Assembly: GCF_018122735.1 (NCBI RefSeq)
Contig: NZ_JAGRRD010000001.1
Location: 4,326,615-4,390,614, forward strand
Source: Azoarcus sp. L1K30
Lineage (GTDB): Bacteria > Pseudomonadota > Gammaproteobacteria > Burkholderiales > Rhodocyclaceae
Direction of reading: 5' to 3'
Length of the DNA: 64,000 nt
The notes under the pieces were generated by a model that saw only the letters and a program-made list of their open reading frames with translations, ran no database searches and was not told the origin of the DNA. Each line of letters starts with the position of its first letter. The stretch's first letter is position 1. A program made the translations under genes and the position numbers. This document shows, piece by piece, positions 63,303 through 64,000 of this stretch.

Positions 63303-64000
63303 ATGCCTCTTCTCTCTGTCGACAATGCCTGCCTGGCTTTCGGTCACGTCGACCTGCTCGCGCACGCAGAGTTTCAACTTGACGCCGGTGAACGCGTCGC
63401 GCTCATTGGACGTAACGGTTCCGGGAAGTCCAGCCTGTTGCGTGCGCTGGCCGGCCAATCCTCGCTCGATGACGGCACGGTCTGGCGCCAGTCCGGCCTC
63501 ACCGTGGCCTACGTGCCGCAGGAGGCGGACTTCGACCTTGAACGCGATGTCTACGCAACCGTAGCCGACGGCGTGGGTGACGCCGCGCAGTTACTGGTCG
63601 ACTATCATGCCGCGATGCTCGCCGTTTCCGAAGACGGAGGGGCCGATGCGATGTCGAGGCTCGATGCATTGCAGCATGCTGTCGAGGCTGCAGATGGATG
63701 GCGCCTTGGCCAGCGGGTGGAGCAAATGCTCGGGCTGCTCAGCTTGCCGGGGGAGGTGAGGGTGTCCAGCCTGTCGGGGGGCGGCATCAAGCGCGTTGCG
63801 CTTGCGCGTGCCCTGGTCGCCGAGCCTGACCTGCTGTTGCTTGATGAGCCGACCAACCATCTCGACCTGGACGGTATCCTGTGGCTCGAGGGCCTGATCC
63901 GGGACTTTCGCGGTGCGGTGATGCTGATTACCCACGACCGGGTGTTTCTCGACAATGTAGCCACCCGGATCGTCGAACTCGACAGGGGCCGGCTGGCGAG
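63303..64000 (+). CDS. ABC-F family ATPase, N-terminal part
   Basis: The first 232 codons of a Uup-type ABC-F protein that runs off the window end. Walker A GRNGSGKS (about residue 38), signature LSGGGIKRVALARAL (about 158), Walker B LLLLDEPTNHLD (about 178) and ITHDRVFLDNV are present for the first ABC domain; the signature has Gly-Gly-Gly-Ile in place of the usual Gly-Gly-Glu/Gln. It has no membrane domain, as expected for ABC-F ribosome-associated ATPases. Confidence 0.92.
   Translation, partial: MPLLSVDNACLAFGHVDLLAHAEFQLDAGERVALIGRNGSGKSSLLRALAGQSSLDDGTVWRQSGLTVAYVPQEADFDLERDVYATVADGVGDAAQLLVDYHAAMLAVSEDGGADAMSRLDALQHAVEAADGWRLGQRVEQMLGLLSLPGEVRVSSLSGGGIKRVALARALVAEPDLLLLDEPTNHLDLDGILWLEGLIRDFRGAVMLITHDRVFLDNVATRIVELDRGRLA

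Overview
The window is GC-rich, densely packed bacterial chromosome that reads like a diazotrophic betaproteobacterium of the Azoarcus/Aromatoleum/Thauera group (Rhodocyclales). This placement is inferred from the gene mix and not from a database search. The supporting content is a NifL-NifA regulated Mo-nitrogenase cluster with DraT/DraG control, an Rnf complex, an indolepyruvate:ferredoxin oxidoreductase next to an amino-acid dehydrogenase, type IV pilus genes and a PEP-CTERM-type Prs exopolysaccharide regulatory module. I found no insertion sequence, CRISPR array or rRNA. There is one tRNA, tRNA-Arg(CCU), on the minus strand.

Region 1 (1-9.3 kb) holds the end of an FKBP prolyl isomerase, an Lrp/AsnC regulator, a neurotransmitter:sodium-symporter-type transporter, a giant fused 2-oxoacid (indolepyruvate) ferredoxin oxidoreductase, a Leu/Phe/Val dehydrogenase and aspS. 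A perfect bidirectional hairpin terminator separates the dehydrogenase from aspS. Region 2 (9.3-22 kb) is housekeeping: a DUF502 protein, an FmdB-type zinc ribbon, pilB-pilC-pilD, a CBS-domain CorC/HlyC protein, a CcsA/YpjD-like membrane protein, ffh, and a small run of EI24, CinA-like, YgjP-like metalloprotease and glyoxalase genes, then an HD-GYP response regulator.

Region 3 (21.9-49.2 kb) is the nitrogen-fixation island. A minus-strand rnfABCDGEH operon diverges from nifLA; both have recognisable sigma-54 (-24/-12) promoters and a single TGT-N10-ACA NifA site lies between them. After a small membrane peptide, a di-haem cytochrome c peroxidase and a 5'-nucleotidase comes a sigma-54-driven operon: nifB, ferredoxin, an ArsC-like nitrogenase-associated gene, a flavodiiron protein, two 2Fe-2S ferredoxins, nifQ and draG. 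Next is a minus-strand operon of draT, a SIR2-like gene and a bacteriohemerythrin, divergent from nifHDK-nifT-ferredoxin-nafY-small nif protein. Rnf probably supplies low-potential electrons through the ferredoxins to NifH, NifB/NifQ/NafY make and hold cofactor, and DraT/DraG switch NifH on and off. nifENX, nifUSV and most assembly genes are not in the window.

Region 4 (49.2-64 kb) holds a MaoC hydratase, an exopolysaccharide sugar transferase, prsK-prsR-prsT, a UDP-sugar dehydrogenase, a Sel1/lytic transglycosylase, a serine protease, tRNA-Arg, a large Gcr-family membrane protein and the start of an ABC-F ATPase. No exosortase is present beside prsKRT.

The most unusual parts are the draT/SIR2-like/hemerythrin operon, the inverted repeat overlapping the nifH NifA site, the shared rnf/nifLA control region and the elaborate hairpins between nifH, nifD, nifK and nifT.
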